A DNA stretch of 64,000 nucleotides from an uncultured Erysipelotrichaceae bacterium. GTDB lineage: Bacteria; Bacillota_I; Bacilli_A; Erysipelotrichales; Erysipelotrichaceae. The position numbers and the translations under genes were made by a program. The stretch lies in contig CACYNH010000022.1 of the NCBI GenBank assembly GCA_902775735.1, positions 1-64,000 on the forward strand, in the 5' to 3' direction. The notes under the pieces are model-generated. The model did not search any database and was not told the DNA's origin. It worked only from the letters and a program-made list of their open reading frames with translations. Shown here in pieces: positions 53,183 through 60,998 of this stretch (position 1 is its first letter; each line of letters opens with the position of its first letter).

Positions 53183-54244
53183 TTAATAGCCGAAGGAGAC
53201 GATTTCCCAGCTGCCTTCCTCATCGCAGCCAAGATACCACTGGTAGTCTTTGTAATCCGCATCAGGATTGAGGGCGCCGCTGTTTTCCCTGGGTGAATGG
53301 AAGTTCATAAGGAACTCGGCCGCTTTGACGCAGGTTGTTCCTTCCGACAGTTCGTTGATGAAATCAAGGGTTTCCTGATTTGCCTTTTCATCGCCGGCAT
53401 AGGTCAGGGACTGCAGCTCGCTGCCGTTCCAGGCGGCAAACTGGCACTTGATCAGAATTGCCATCTCATTGAGTTCCTCTTCTGTGTAGAGAGAGGATGT
53501 GCCGAGATTGATCTCCGGTTCTGTTTCTTTGGCAACCCCGAGGTATCCTTCCAGGGTGATTCCCTTTTCGGTGATTTCGGCTGCTGTTGCCGGATCGGCG
53601 ATGTAGCGGATGTGCCAGGGCTCATAGGCGTAGCCGGTCATGTGTTCCTTTTCGGGAAGATAGCGAAGGATGAATCCGTACTTCGCGAGCTTTTCGTGGA
53701 TCTTTTCCCAGATTTCAGGATAAGTGACGAGGTCTTCGTTGTAGATGATGTCCTTGCCGTCGACGATCAGATAGAGATCCAGGGCCAGACCTGTGTGGTG
53801 CTCTGAACAGCCGGGCTTGGCGACGATTTTGGCGGCGTAGTCGGCGCCGTATTCAGCGGTGAAGTCATCCATGATCTTCTGCTGTGCTTCCACACTTCTT
53901 CTTGCGGAATCCAGATCGACATAAATGCCTTCATCTTCAAGTTCTTTTTTCAGATCGAGATAAGCGTGATAGGCGTTGACTTCAACTTCGACGTCTTCGC
54001 CGATGGAATTTGTGAAGTGCTCTGTCTGAAGTTTTTCCTCCCAGTCAGAGGGCAGCGGGTTGAGTTTGTTAACCAGAACCATGTAATCCATTGTGTAAGC
54101 GGCCGCGGTTTCTGCATCCGCGGTTTCTTCCGGTATTTCTTCTTTGGCGGTGTCTTCCTGCACAGCTTCGTTTGCCTTGCAGCCTGTGAGTGTCTGAAGC
54201 AGAACGAATGCGGCGAGAACCGCGCTGATCTTTTTTGCGTTCAT
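53183..54244 (-). CDS. VanY-type D-Ala-D-Ala carboxypeptidase lipoprotein
   Basis: The 353-residue protein has a lipoprotein signal with lipobox TLTGC, an acidic linker and a VanY peptidase domain from about residue 95. Zinc and catalytic residues are in SEHHTGLALDLYL and YEPWHIRYI, and SARRSVEAQQKIMDDF is also typical. It trims D-Ala from peptidoglycan stem peptides outside the membrane. A further C-terminal 110-residue extension precedes the stop. The start follows AAGGAGAAAAC. No vancomycin operon is present. Confidence 0.9.
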   Translation of the reverse strand: MNAKKISAVLAAFVLLQTLTGCKANEAVQEDTAKEEIPEETADAETAAAYTMDYMVLVNKLNPLPSDWEEKLQTEHFTNSIGEDVEVEVNAYHAYLDLKKELEDEGIYVDLDSARRSVEAQQKIMDDFTAEYGADYAAKIVAKPGCSEHHTGLALDLYLIVDGKDIIYNEDLVTYPEIWEKIHEKLAKYGFILRYLPEKEHMTGYAYEPWHIRYIADPATAAEITEKGITLEGYLGVAKETEPEINLGTSSLYTEEELNEMAILIKCQFAAWNGSELQSLTYAGDEKANQETLDFINELSEGTTCVKAAEFLMNFHSPRENSGALNPDADYKDYQWYLGCDEEGSWEIVSFGY

Positions 54245-54329
54245 GCGTTTTCTCCTTTTCAAAGCGGACATTATTATAATTGAAGTAATTGTACAATACG
54301 CACGGGATTAAGATTCCGGAACTGACAGT

Positions 54330-55070
54330 TTATTTCAAAGCGGAACGCAGAAGATCCTGGGCATTCTGTGCTTCTTCAGGAGATGGAGACTTCACGTCTT
54401 TGAGATGATACGGATAGCCGAGCTTTTCCCACTTGTAAGCGCCCATGGAATGGTAAGGAAGCACTTCAACTTTTCTGACATTGTTCAGGGTGGAGATGAA
54501 GTCCGCTGTTTTTCTGAGATCTTCAGGATCATCGGTTAAGCCGGGCACAAGAACATAGCGGATCCAGACGGGCTTATGGATGTCACTGAGATACCGGAAC
54601 ATCTCTTTGATATTGTCATTGGGCCTGCCTGTGAGCCGGATGTGTTTTTCCCTGTCGTAGTGCTTGATGTCCATTAAAAGCAGGTCGGTATATTTCATCA
54701 GTTCCTCAAACTGTGAAAACCAGGGCTCTTCCTTTGTGAAGGGCTGGCCGGCTGTGTCGATGCAGGTGGAGACGCCTTTCATTTTCGCTTTTCTGAAAAG
54801 ATCGGTGAGGAATTCCATCTGCAGCAAGGGCTCCCCGCCGCTGACTGTGATGCCGCCGTCTTCTCCCCAGTAGGTTTTATAGCGCAGGGCCTGTTTCAGG
54901 ATTTCATCGGCGCTTCTCTGATCATCGCTCCCCTTTTCCCATGTGTCGGCGTTATGGCAGTACATGCAGCGCAGATCGCAGCCCTTAAGGAAAACGATGA
55001 AGCGGATGCCGGGACCGTCGACGGAACCGAATGTTTCGATGGAGTGGATATTGCCTTTGATGTCAGTCAT
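54330..55070 (-). CDS. pflA: Pyruvate formate-lyase activating enzyme
   Basis: This 246-residue radical-SAM enzyme creates the glycyl radical on PflB. The cluster motif is CDLRCMYC in FLKGCDLRCMYCHNADTW, and the SAM-binding GGEP occurs in GITVSGGEPLLQ. The opening GNIHSIETFGSVDGPGIRF is characteristic of PflA. It overlaps the Fnr-type regulator gene (ATGA) and is the second gene of that operon, 3 kb upstream of pflB in the same orientation. Confidence 0.96.
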   Translation of the reverse strand: MTDIKGNIHSIETFGSVDGPGIRFIVFLKGCDLRCMYCHNADTWEKGSDDQRSADEILKQALRYKTYWGEDGGITVSGGEPLLQMEFLTDLFRKAKMKGVSTCIDTAGQPFTKEEPWFSQFEELMKYTDLLLMDIKHYDREKHIRLTGRPNDNIKEMFRYLSDIHKPVWIRYVLVPGLTDDPEDLRKTADFISTLNNVRKVEVLPYHSMGAYKWEKLGYPYHLKDVKSPSPEEAQNAQDLLRSALK

Positions 55071-55771
55071 GAAAGCTCCTCAAATAAATTCTGCAGGCCG
55101 TTTCTGTCGGTGACCAGCACCCTGCCCCTGCCGGTTCTTCTGATCAGGCTCATTTTCTCAAGTTTCGTCAGGTTGCGGCTGACGGTTTCGGGTCTTAAGC
55201 GCACCGCGGAAGCGATGTCTTCCAGCTTGAGATGGATTTCCGGACCGACGCAGCGCAGGTCCCGGTCCAGCAGGAAGCCGGCCAGGCGCTTTGCCGGATT
55301 ATTAATAGAGAGAAGCAGAGCGATTTCATTGAGCTCCGCCACTCTTCTGCCAAGCTCGGCGACCAGTCCGACAGCGGCAGCCGGGTATTTTGAAAGAATA
55401 TCAGTGAAAGCAGTGCGGTCGATCAGACACAGTTCCACATCCGTTAAAGCGGTGGCGCTGTAGGGAAAGACAGTCTGCTTTTCCTGCAGGGTGTCCCAGA
55501 TCACTTCGCCCTGATGGAGAATGTCAAGAATCCTCTCATCCCCGTTCTGATCGATTCTTCCGATTTTGATGCGGCCGCTCTGGATGATCATGATCACCTC
55601 TGACGAATCTCCTTCACTGAAGACGATTTCCCCTTTGGAAACGTATTTATGCCGCATGGACTCCGCCACTTCATTCTGAACTTCTTCGGGCAGATTGCCC
55701 AGCACCGGCAGACTGCCGATGCATACTGAATTTGTGCAGTCATCACATTTGTGACCGTTGTAGTTTGCCAT
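55067..55771 (-). CDS. Fnr-type Crp-family regulator with N-terminal Fe-S cysteines
   Basis: The 234-residue protein starts MANYNGHKCDDCTNSVCIGS. C9, C12, C17 and the internal C115 (DVELCLIDR) are placed like the 4Fe-4S ligands of FNR. A cyclic-nucleotide-like fold is followed by a recognition helix RPETVSRNLTKLE, whose E-x-x-S-R is that of FNR and predicts TTGAT-type half-sites. Such a site precedes pflB. It should activate under anaerobic conditions. It is transcribed with pflA. Confidence 0.9.
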   Translation of the reverse strand: MANYNGHKCDDCTNSVCIGSLPVLGNLPEEVQNEVAESMRHKYVSKGEIVFSEGDSSEVIMIIQSGRIKIGRIDQNGDERILDILHQGEVIWDTLQEKQTVFPYSATALTDVELCLIDRTAFTDILSKYPAAAVGLVAELGRRVAELNEIALLLSINNPAKRLAGFLLDRDLRCVGPEIHLKLEDIASAVRLRPETVSRNLTKLEKMSLIRRTGRGRVLVTDRNGLQNLFEELS

Positions 55772-55855
55772 AACTAACCTCTTTCGGTGTTAAGGTACCA
55801 CAAATTTAAATGATATGAAAAGAAAACTGATTCAGTTCTTTTCTGCCCTGCGCAA

Positions 55856-55889
55856 TAAAAAACTCCTTCCCTGTTTATACGGAAGAAGC
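55856..55889 (-). terminator. Terminator after the esterase gene
   Basis: On the minus strand, CTTCTTCC/GGAAGGAG (one G-U pair) followed by TTTTTTATT. Confidence 0.85.
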
Positions 55890-55896
55890 TGTGGTC

Positions 55897-56640
55897 TTAT
55901 CTGATTTTTTCAAGGAATTGTCCGACTGCCGCCATGACCTGATCCAGATGGCTGTGATAGCAATGGTCGTCGCCTTTGATGATGACAAGGCGGGCGTCTT
56001 TGTATTTTGCGGCTGCGTCAATGGAATACTGCACCGGCACAGCTGTATCAGCGGTGCCATGGACCAGCAGGACCGGTTTTGTGAAGCGGGCGATGGCTTC
56101 ATCTTCACGGATCAATTGCGCAGTGCGGAAGTAGTTTCCTTTCAGGCGCAGATCTTTGTAGTGAAGGACTTCGGGGATATGATCCGGATCAAATGTCATC
56201 CCCAGCATCCCGCCTTTGCGGGCGCCGTCGAGGATCACGAGTGCCGGTGACATCGGAATGATTGCTTTGATGAGATCCGCTTCCATGCCTGCCAGCAGGA
56301 TCGTTAACAGGCCGCCCTGGGAATGTCCGCACAGAACAATGTCCGAGACGAAATCCAGCGTTTTTGCGTAATCGATGACGGCCATACCGCCGGTGATCCA
56401 CTTGAAAAGTGTGTGGTCTTCAAATTCACCCTCACTTTTCCCATGCCCGTACTGATCAACGCGCAGAACCGCGTAACCTGCCGAAAGAGCCGTGTCTTTT
56501 GCGGCGGTGATATGATCTTCCTCCATGTGTCCGCTTAAGCCGTGGAAAAGAATCATGAGCGGGCATCTATCTGTATTTTCCGGCAGATCGAGCTTTGCGT
56601 GAAGCCTGATGCCGTCGTTTTCAATATAAAATTCTTCCAT
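55897..56640 (-). CDS. Alpha/beta hydrolase (feruloyl/cinnamoyl esterase-like)
   Basis: The 247-residue protein has the nucleophile elbow GHSQGG at about residues 104-109, the oxyanion segment LFHGLSGHMEEDH, Asp in VLLVHGTADTAVPV and His in GDDHCYHSH. The order and length match bacterial cinnamoyl esterases of the LJ0536 type, which act on plant phenolic esters. There is no signal peptide. The real substrate is unknown; similar folds also hydrolyse other short esters. Single gene. Confidence 0.82.
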   Translation of the reverse strand: MEEFYIENDGIRLHAKLDLPENTDRCPLMILFHGLSGHMEEDHITAAKDTALSAGYAVLRVDQYGHGKSEGEFEDHTLFKWITGGMAVIDYAKTLDFVSDIVLCGHSQGGLLTILLAGMEADLIKAIIPMSPALVILDGARKGGMLGMTFDPDHIPEVLHYKDLRLKGNYFRTAQLIREDEAIARFTKPVLLVHGTADTAVPVQYSIDAAAKYKDARLVIIKGDDHCYHSHLDQVMAAVGQFLEKIR

Positions 56641-56683
56641 ATAACAATCCCCTTTTCAATCATATAGGGGATTTCGCGGATTG

Positions 56684-58153
56684 TCAGTCAATTTTCCGGT
56701 TCAGAGGAATATCGTAGGACCAGGGATTGATCTGTTCATAGGTATAGGCTGCGGCGAAGACGTCCTCGTCCCTGAACTTTCTGCCGATGATCTGCAGACC
56801 CACGGGCAGTCCGTCTTTTGTTAAGCCTGCCGGAATGGAAGCGGCGGGATTGCCGGTGAAGTTTTCGAAGAAAGTTTCACAGAAACCGATTAACGGTTCC
56901 GTTTTCTGTCCGCTCACTGTGTCCGGTCCTTTTGTGTTGTGATCGGTTCTGTTTTTAACAGGCGGGCAGACGGTAACCGGGGAAAGGATGATGTCGAAGT
57001 CTTTGAAGACCTCCTCCTGCGCGTCGAGAATTTCGGTTCTCCATTCGTTCATCATCCGCAGATCCATGACCGAGCCGTGTGTGATCTTCTCATTCCAGTA
57101 AATGAATTCTTCGGGAATTTCATCGCGGTGATCCCGGATCAGATCAAAGCCCTTCTGTTTCCAGAGCTCCATGTCAGTGGCGGTGTCAAAGCAGATGGAA
57201 CGGCACCACATTTCGGCATATTCATTCTGGGTATGGGCGAAATGAAACTCAGCCGGTTCGACTTTCACGCCTGCCTTTTCCATCAGCAATGCGGTGTCAC
57301 GGACAATCTGTCTGACCTCCTCATCGACGGTGAAGATGCCGAAGTCAGCGGTAAAGCCGATCCGCATGCCTTTGATGTCTTTCTTCATCAGTTCAGTGAA
57401 ATCGCGTTTTGGAAGCGGAACGCTGTGCGGGTCTCTCGGGTCATAGCCCTGCATATAGTTCAGCATAATTGCGCTGTCTTCGACTGTTTTTGTGATCGCG
57501 CCGTTGAAGCAGTAAGGATGGGACGCCGACCAGCCGTCGGGGCGGTTGACCTGGGGAACGGTGCCGATGGAGTTTTTATATCCGAAGCAGCCGCACCAGG
57601 AGGCGGGGATGCGGATCGATCCGCCTCCGTCCGAGCCTTCGCCGATCAGAATCATACCGTCCGCCACCGCCGCCGCGCTGCCGCCTGAGGAGCCGCCGGA
57701 ATTGTATCCGGGTTTAAACGGGGTTGAGGTCGGACCGTACATGACGTTGTCGGTGGTGCCCCGGAAAGCAAACGCCGGGGCGTTGGTTTTGCCTATTGCG
57801 ATGGCGCCGGCTCTATGAGCTGCCGCATAGAAGGCGGAATCTTCGGGATCTATGGCAATCAGTGACTTCACGCCGCCATGGGAATTCGTCCAGCCTTTTT
57901 TTGAAGGCAGGAAGTCTTTAAGGGCGATGGGAACGCCGGTCAGCGGGCCGCAGTCCTCCCCTTTTGCCAGTCTTTCTTCAAGCAGCTTTGCCTCATGAAG
58001 GGCGTCTTCGAATTTTGTATAGGTGAACGCGTTAATGGACGCGTTTCTTGTTTTGATTCTTTCAATGAAATATTCAATTGTCTCAGTGGGGGAAACTTCT
58101 TTTCTGTTAATCAGTCTTCCCAGTTCTGTCGCGGAAAGGGTTTCCAGCTTCAT
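56684..58153 (-). CDS. Amidase-signature family amidase
   Basis: This 489-residue enzyme has the Ser-cisSer-Lys triad of the amidase family: K in GVPIALKDF, and the Ser residues in PGYNSGGSSGGSAAAVADG and GSDGGGSIRIPASWCG. The rest resembles GatA-like hydrolases, but no gatB or gatC is adjacent, so a stand-alone amide hydrolase is more likely than the tRNA amidotransferase subunit. Its start overlaps the stop of the VUT transporter gene upstream (ATGA), forming an operon. Confidence 0.88.
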   Translation of the reverse strand: MKLETLSATELGRLINRKEVSPTETIEYFIERIKTRNASINAFTYTKFEDALHEAKLLEERLAKGEDCGPLTGVPIALKDFLPSKKGWTNSHGGVKSLIAIDPEDSAFYAAAHRAGAIAIGKTNAPAFAFRGTTDNVMYGPTSTPFKPGYNSGGSSGGSAAAVADGMILIGEGSDGGGSIRIPASWCGCFGYKNSIGTVPQVNRPDGWSASHPYCFNGAITKTVEDSAIMLNYMQGYDPRDPHSVPLPKRDFTELMKKDIKGMRIGFTADFGIFTVDEEVRQIVRDTALLMEKAGVKVEPAEFHFAHTQNEYAEMWCRSICFDTATDMELWKQKGFDLIRDHRDEIPEEFIYWNEKITHGSVMDLRMMNEWRTEILDAQEEVFKDFDIILSPVTVCPPVKNRTDHNTKGPDTVSGQKTEPLIGFCETFFENFTGNPAASIPAGLTKDGLPVGLQIIGRKFRDEDVFAAAYTYEQINPWSYDIPLNRKID

Positions 58154-58908
58154 GCGTTTCCTCCGGCATGCGCTTCTTTGAGATGGATGAGATAGGTTTC
58201 ACCGACATTCTCTTTTTCCCATGATTTTGAAACTCTGTAGCCGACGGGTGAGAAAACCGCCTCGAAAGCAAGCTCGATAATCATGGAAGTGATGGAGCAG
58301 ATCAGCACCTGCGGCCATGTCCAGCCGAAGAAGACATGGGAGACAAGAGCGGAGAAAACAAAGTTGTCGACAAACTGTGCCAGGCATGTGGACACAAGAC
58401 TTCTTAAAGCGAATCCGGAGAATCTTCCGTTGTCGCTTCTTTCGCCGATCCACTGGTTGGTGAAAGCGTTGACCAGTGAGGACGCGGCCAGAGCGATGGA
58501 AGAGCCAAGCACGATGTACCAGGCACCGGCAAATGTGGAATCAACGCCGGCGTTGATCATTTCCCCGACGGCCGGATCAGCTGCCGAATAATAGGCGGCC
58601 CAGCGTCCCGGCGTCTGCATAAGCAGCCAGAACAGAACGGCACAGAAAATGTTCACCGCCATCGCGAAGATGGACAGACGCGCCGAAGCCTTCGCGCCGA
58701 AGCGCTTGCACACACAGTCCATGCACAGGAAGGATACCCACGAAAGTGCCAGACCGCAGTTCAGACAGAAATAGTCAGAGCGGTAGAGCTCTCTTGAAGC
58801 CAGCAGGTTCATGAGCACCACGGACAAAACAAAAGCAGCGGTCACCATGGAGGGAATGCTGCGGAGAAGGATTGTATACTCTTTCCGTATACGTTCAAAA
58901 TAATGCAT
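58150..58908 (-). CDS. VUT/YhhQ-family queuosine precursor transporter
   Basis: The 252-residue protein has six to seven hydrophobic helices. Motifs of the VUT (DUF165) family are present: NLLASRELYR, SSLVNAFTNQWIGERSDNG and a late AQFVDNFVFSALVSH. Family members import queuine or preQ precursors for tRNA modification. The leader contains a compact hairpin with an A-rich tail before the ribosome site that resembles a preQ1 riboswitch. It is cotranscribed with the amidase. Confidence 0.85.
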   Translation of the reverse strand: MHYFERIRKEYTILLRSIPSMVTAAFVLSVVLMNLLASRELYRSDYFCLNCGLALSWVSFLCMDCVCKRFGAKASARLSIFAMAVNIFCAVLFWLLMQTPGRWAAYYSAADPAVGEMINAGVDSTFAGAWYIVLGSSIALAASSLVNAFTNQWIGERSDNGRFSGFALRSLVSTCLAQFVDNFVFSALVSHVFFGWTWPQVLICSITSMIIELAFEAVFSPVGYRVSKSWEKENVGETYLIHLKEAHAGGNA

Positions 58909-58914
58909 AAAAAA

Positions 58915-58970
58915 ACTCTCCTTTGGTTTTAATGTTTTACGAGCAGGATATCGGACCCGAACTGCTCGGC
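58915..58970 (-). promoter_or_regulatory. Possible preQ1-like leader element of the VUT transporter
   Basis: On the minus strand, GAGCAG/CTGCTC closes a loop beginning TTCGGGTCC, followed by an A-rich tail (TAAAACATTAAAACC) and AAAGGAGAG. Loop bases TCC could pair with GGA of the ribosome site. This resembles the preQ1-I H-type pseudoknot, but the CACCC-type core is not exact. A TATAAT box lies upstream at 58989-58994. Confidence 0.4.
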
Positions 58971-59055
58971 CGTGAAAACAGCGAATTCATTATACAGCAA
59001 TACAGAGGAAATACGCCACTGTCTTATCCGGCTTTGATTCTTCTTTTCTCTCCGG

Positions 59056-59082
59056 CAAAAAAACCGGCACATTCGTACCGGT
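59056..59082 (-). terminator. Terminator after the DUF2812 gene
   Basis: ACCGG/CCGGT stem followed on the minus strand by TTTTTTTG. Confidence 0.85.
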
Positions 59083-59085
59083 TCA

Positions 59086-60291
59086 TCATGACTCAGGGTG
59101 CACACTGCCGATCAGCTTCTGAAGTATTTCCGATGTGACATACTCTTCAGGTCCGCGGCTTGCGTGCAGGCTGCCGGAGACAATCCTGTTTCCCTTGCGG
59201 AAGACAAACAGGATGAGTCCGTTTTCATCTTCCGTGCCTGAGATTTCATCACATCCGCTGAACCGCTGTGCGAAAGCAGGATCGCCATAGTCACCGGCGT
59301 ATTCCTTATACAGGCGTTCCGCGACAAAGTCATATCGGGTGTCATGGTAATTCAGGTCCATAAAGCAGCTCAGTGTGCCTTCCCCCTGTTTGAGATACGC
59401 GTCTTCCGTCCAGATGTAATTGTCCTTTGAAAGCAGATCGCTGTAATGGCGCATTGTATTGAGTGTCGGAAACTGCCTGCGCAGACTTTCAATCGCAAAA
59501 CTGCTCATGACATACTCAGCCTCCGGATCGATATCGGAAACGGTCATAAACGGCGGGTCTTCCTGATGGTCTTTGAGGCTGATCCTGCCGGCGTCTCCTG
59601 CCTCAGCGGCAGCCATTGCCAGCAAAGCGGCAGCCAGAAGTGTGTACATGCAGAATCTCATGATTATGAAAATCCTGTAAACCGGAGCGGTCGGGCGCCA
59701 GTCTTTTTCATGGTGAAAAGGCTCTCCCTTTTCCAGTTTTGACGCTTCGGTATAAAGCCTGACACATTCAGACAGATGGCCGATGACGCCTGCTATGGCA
59801 AACGGAATGGCGGCAATGAAGATCCATGAGCCTGTCCGGATCATCATCTGCATGAAGTGTGAAGAAAACAGGAATCCGTAGAACAGAAACGGCACGCAGG
59901 CTCTTAACAGCTGCACAGTTCTGACCCTGGCCAGATCCATCCGGATGATGGATTCTGTCTGCGGATCGGAATGCAGCTCAGCGGTTCCTTCATGGGCAAA
60001 GACGAAATACTGTCTGTGGGAAGCGGTCAGCTTCCATCCGGCTTCCTCAAGGAAAGCGATTTTGTCATTGCGGTTATTCTCATCGAGAATCTCATCGGTA
60101 TTGAGAAGATAAGCGGACGGCTCAAACCGGTAGGTCATGGTTTTCGCTTTACCGGTTTCAAACTGTGCTGTAAGCATCCCGATGCTGTTGGTTTTGAGGA
60201 AGAGCCCTTCTGCCGCGCAGTCTTTGAACCAGGTTTCAAGCTTTGCGATGTCATATGAGGGACATGGCAGGATTTTCCTCACGATACTCAT
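59086..60291 (-). CDS. DUF2812 membrane protein
   Basis: This 401-residue protein opens with a DUF2812 domain (residues 1-125: KLETWFKDCAAEGLFLKTNS, FLEEAGWKLTASHRQYFVF). Three hydrophobic helices follow, then a second soluble part with RYDFVAERLYKEYAGDYGD. DUF2812 genes commonly follow PadR regulators, as here. The start codon lies inside the PadR gene (41-base overlap), with GGATGGAAAG upstream, indicating coupling. The function of the family is unknown; it may sense membrane or cell-envelope state. Confidence 0.82.
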   Translation of the reverse strand: MSIVRKILPCPSYDIAKLETWFKDCAAEGLFLKTNSIGMLTAQFETGKAKTMTYRFEPSAYLLNTDEILDENNRNDKIAFLEEAGWKLTASHRQYFVFAHEGTAELHSDPQTESIIRMDLARVRTVQLLRACVPFLFYGFLFSSHFMQMMIRTGSWIFIAAIPFAIAGVIGHLSECVRLYTEASKLEKGEPFHHEKDWRPTAPVYRIFIIMRFCMYTLLAAALLAMAAAEAGDAGRISLKDHQEDPPFMTVSDIDPEAEYVMSSFAIESLRRQFPTLNTMRHYSDLLSKDNYIWTEDAYLKQGEGTLSCFMDLNYHDTRYDFVAERLYKEYAGDYGDPAFAQRFSGCDEISGTEDENGLILFVFRKGNRIVSGSLHASRGPEEYVTSEILQKLIGSVHPES

Positions 60292-60601
60292 AGCTTTCCA
60301 TCCTTTCCGCGTCTTCAAGGCACAGGGCAAGCCGCTCTTTTTCCTGTAAGTAAACCTGTTTTCCGTAACCTGTGAGCCTGTAGGTTCTCTTCCTGCCACT
60401 GACAGCGGTTTCTTCGATCAGGCCTTCTTTGAGGAATTTTGAAAGAATTGTGTAGAGTGTTGCCGGACCGATCTCCATTCTTGACTCAGTCAGACCGGAG
60501 ATACATGCGGCAATGTCCTGCCCGCACATCTCCCCTTTTGAAAGAGCCATGAGTATATAGAACATGGAGTCCGTCAGGACCTGCATTGATTTTCTGGGCA
60601 T
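60251..60601 (-). CDS. PadR-family transcriptional regulator
   Basis: The 116-residue protein has the PadR winged helix (LTDSMFYILMALSKGEMCGQ, IGPATLYTILSKFLKEGLIE, GRKRTYRLTGYGKQ) and a short dimerisation helix. It starts MPRKSMQVLT behind GAGGAGG. Two 17-base palindromes overlap its promoter region, so autoregulation is likely. It controls the overlapping DUF2812 gene and possibly others. Confidence 0.9.
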   Translation of the reverse strand: MPRKSMQVLTDSMFYILMALSKGEMCGQDIAACISGLTESRMEIGPATLYTILSKFLKEGLIEETAVSGRKRTYRLTGYGKQVYLQEKERLALCLEDAERMESYEYREENPAMSLI

Positions 60602-60614
60602 ATGCGCCTCCTCA

Positions 60615-60664
60615 ATATCGTTTAACGATATTATCTTCACAATCACAATATCATATAACGATAT
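60615..60664. promoter_or_regulatory. Two PadR operators
   Basis: ATATCGTTTAACGATAT (60615-60631) and ATATCATATAACGATAT (60648-60664) are palindromic 17-base sites, 33 bases centre to centre, just upstream of the PadR gene. Confidence 0.75.
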
Positions 60665-60717
60665 AAAGCGTAAAGATCTCTCTGAGTGAACTCTGCAGCT
60701 TCAGGATACCGCTTCAT

Positions 60718-60775
60718 ATTTAACGCGCGTCAAATACACGATATTACATCTATAAATATTTGACGATCGTCAAAT
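60718..60775. promoter_or_regulatory. Paired 18-base palindromes flanking a possible promoter
   Basis: ATTTAACGCGCGTCAAAT (60718-60735) and the perfect ATTTGACGATCGTCAAAT (60758-60775) are 40 bases apart centre to centre, with TATAAA (60751-60756) between them. They precede the HipA-like remnant and differ from the PadR sites. Confidence 0.7.
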
Positions 60776-60792
60776 AAGAACAGGAGGTGCAT

Positions 60793-60996
60793 ATGAGGAC
60801 TGAAATCATCCGTGAACTGCAGGATCTGACCTGGCTGCGCTGGTCGCATATCCGTTCTTCAGGCGGAACTGCCGGGACATTGCTGAAATCTGAGTCCGTT
60901 CTCAACGGCAGAAAAATCTATTACAAAGGGATCCGCCCTTCCGCATGTTTCGTATGCGGTCCAGGTGAATCCCTTTTCATCTGTTTTCCGGTATAG
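60793..60996 (+). pseudogene. N-terminal remnant of a HipA-like gene
   Basis: After AGGAGG at 60782-60787, ATG starts a frame MRTEIIRELQDLTWLRWSHI that continues LLKSESVLNGRKIYYK. This matches the start of small HipA-like kinase-domain proteins, as I recall them. After residue 45 the sequence loses similarity (GIRPSACFVCGPGE) and stops at 67 residues, next to the end of the convergent oxidoreductase gene. It therefore looks truncated by deletion. The promoter and operators remain intact. Confidence 0.5.
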
Positions 60997-60998
60997 GA

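Noticed and set aside
56684-58153. GatA subunit of tRNA amidotransferase
   Set aside because: The amidase triad is present but gatB and gatC are not adjacent, and the gene is coupled to a transporter instead.
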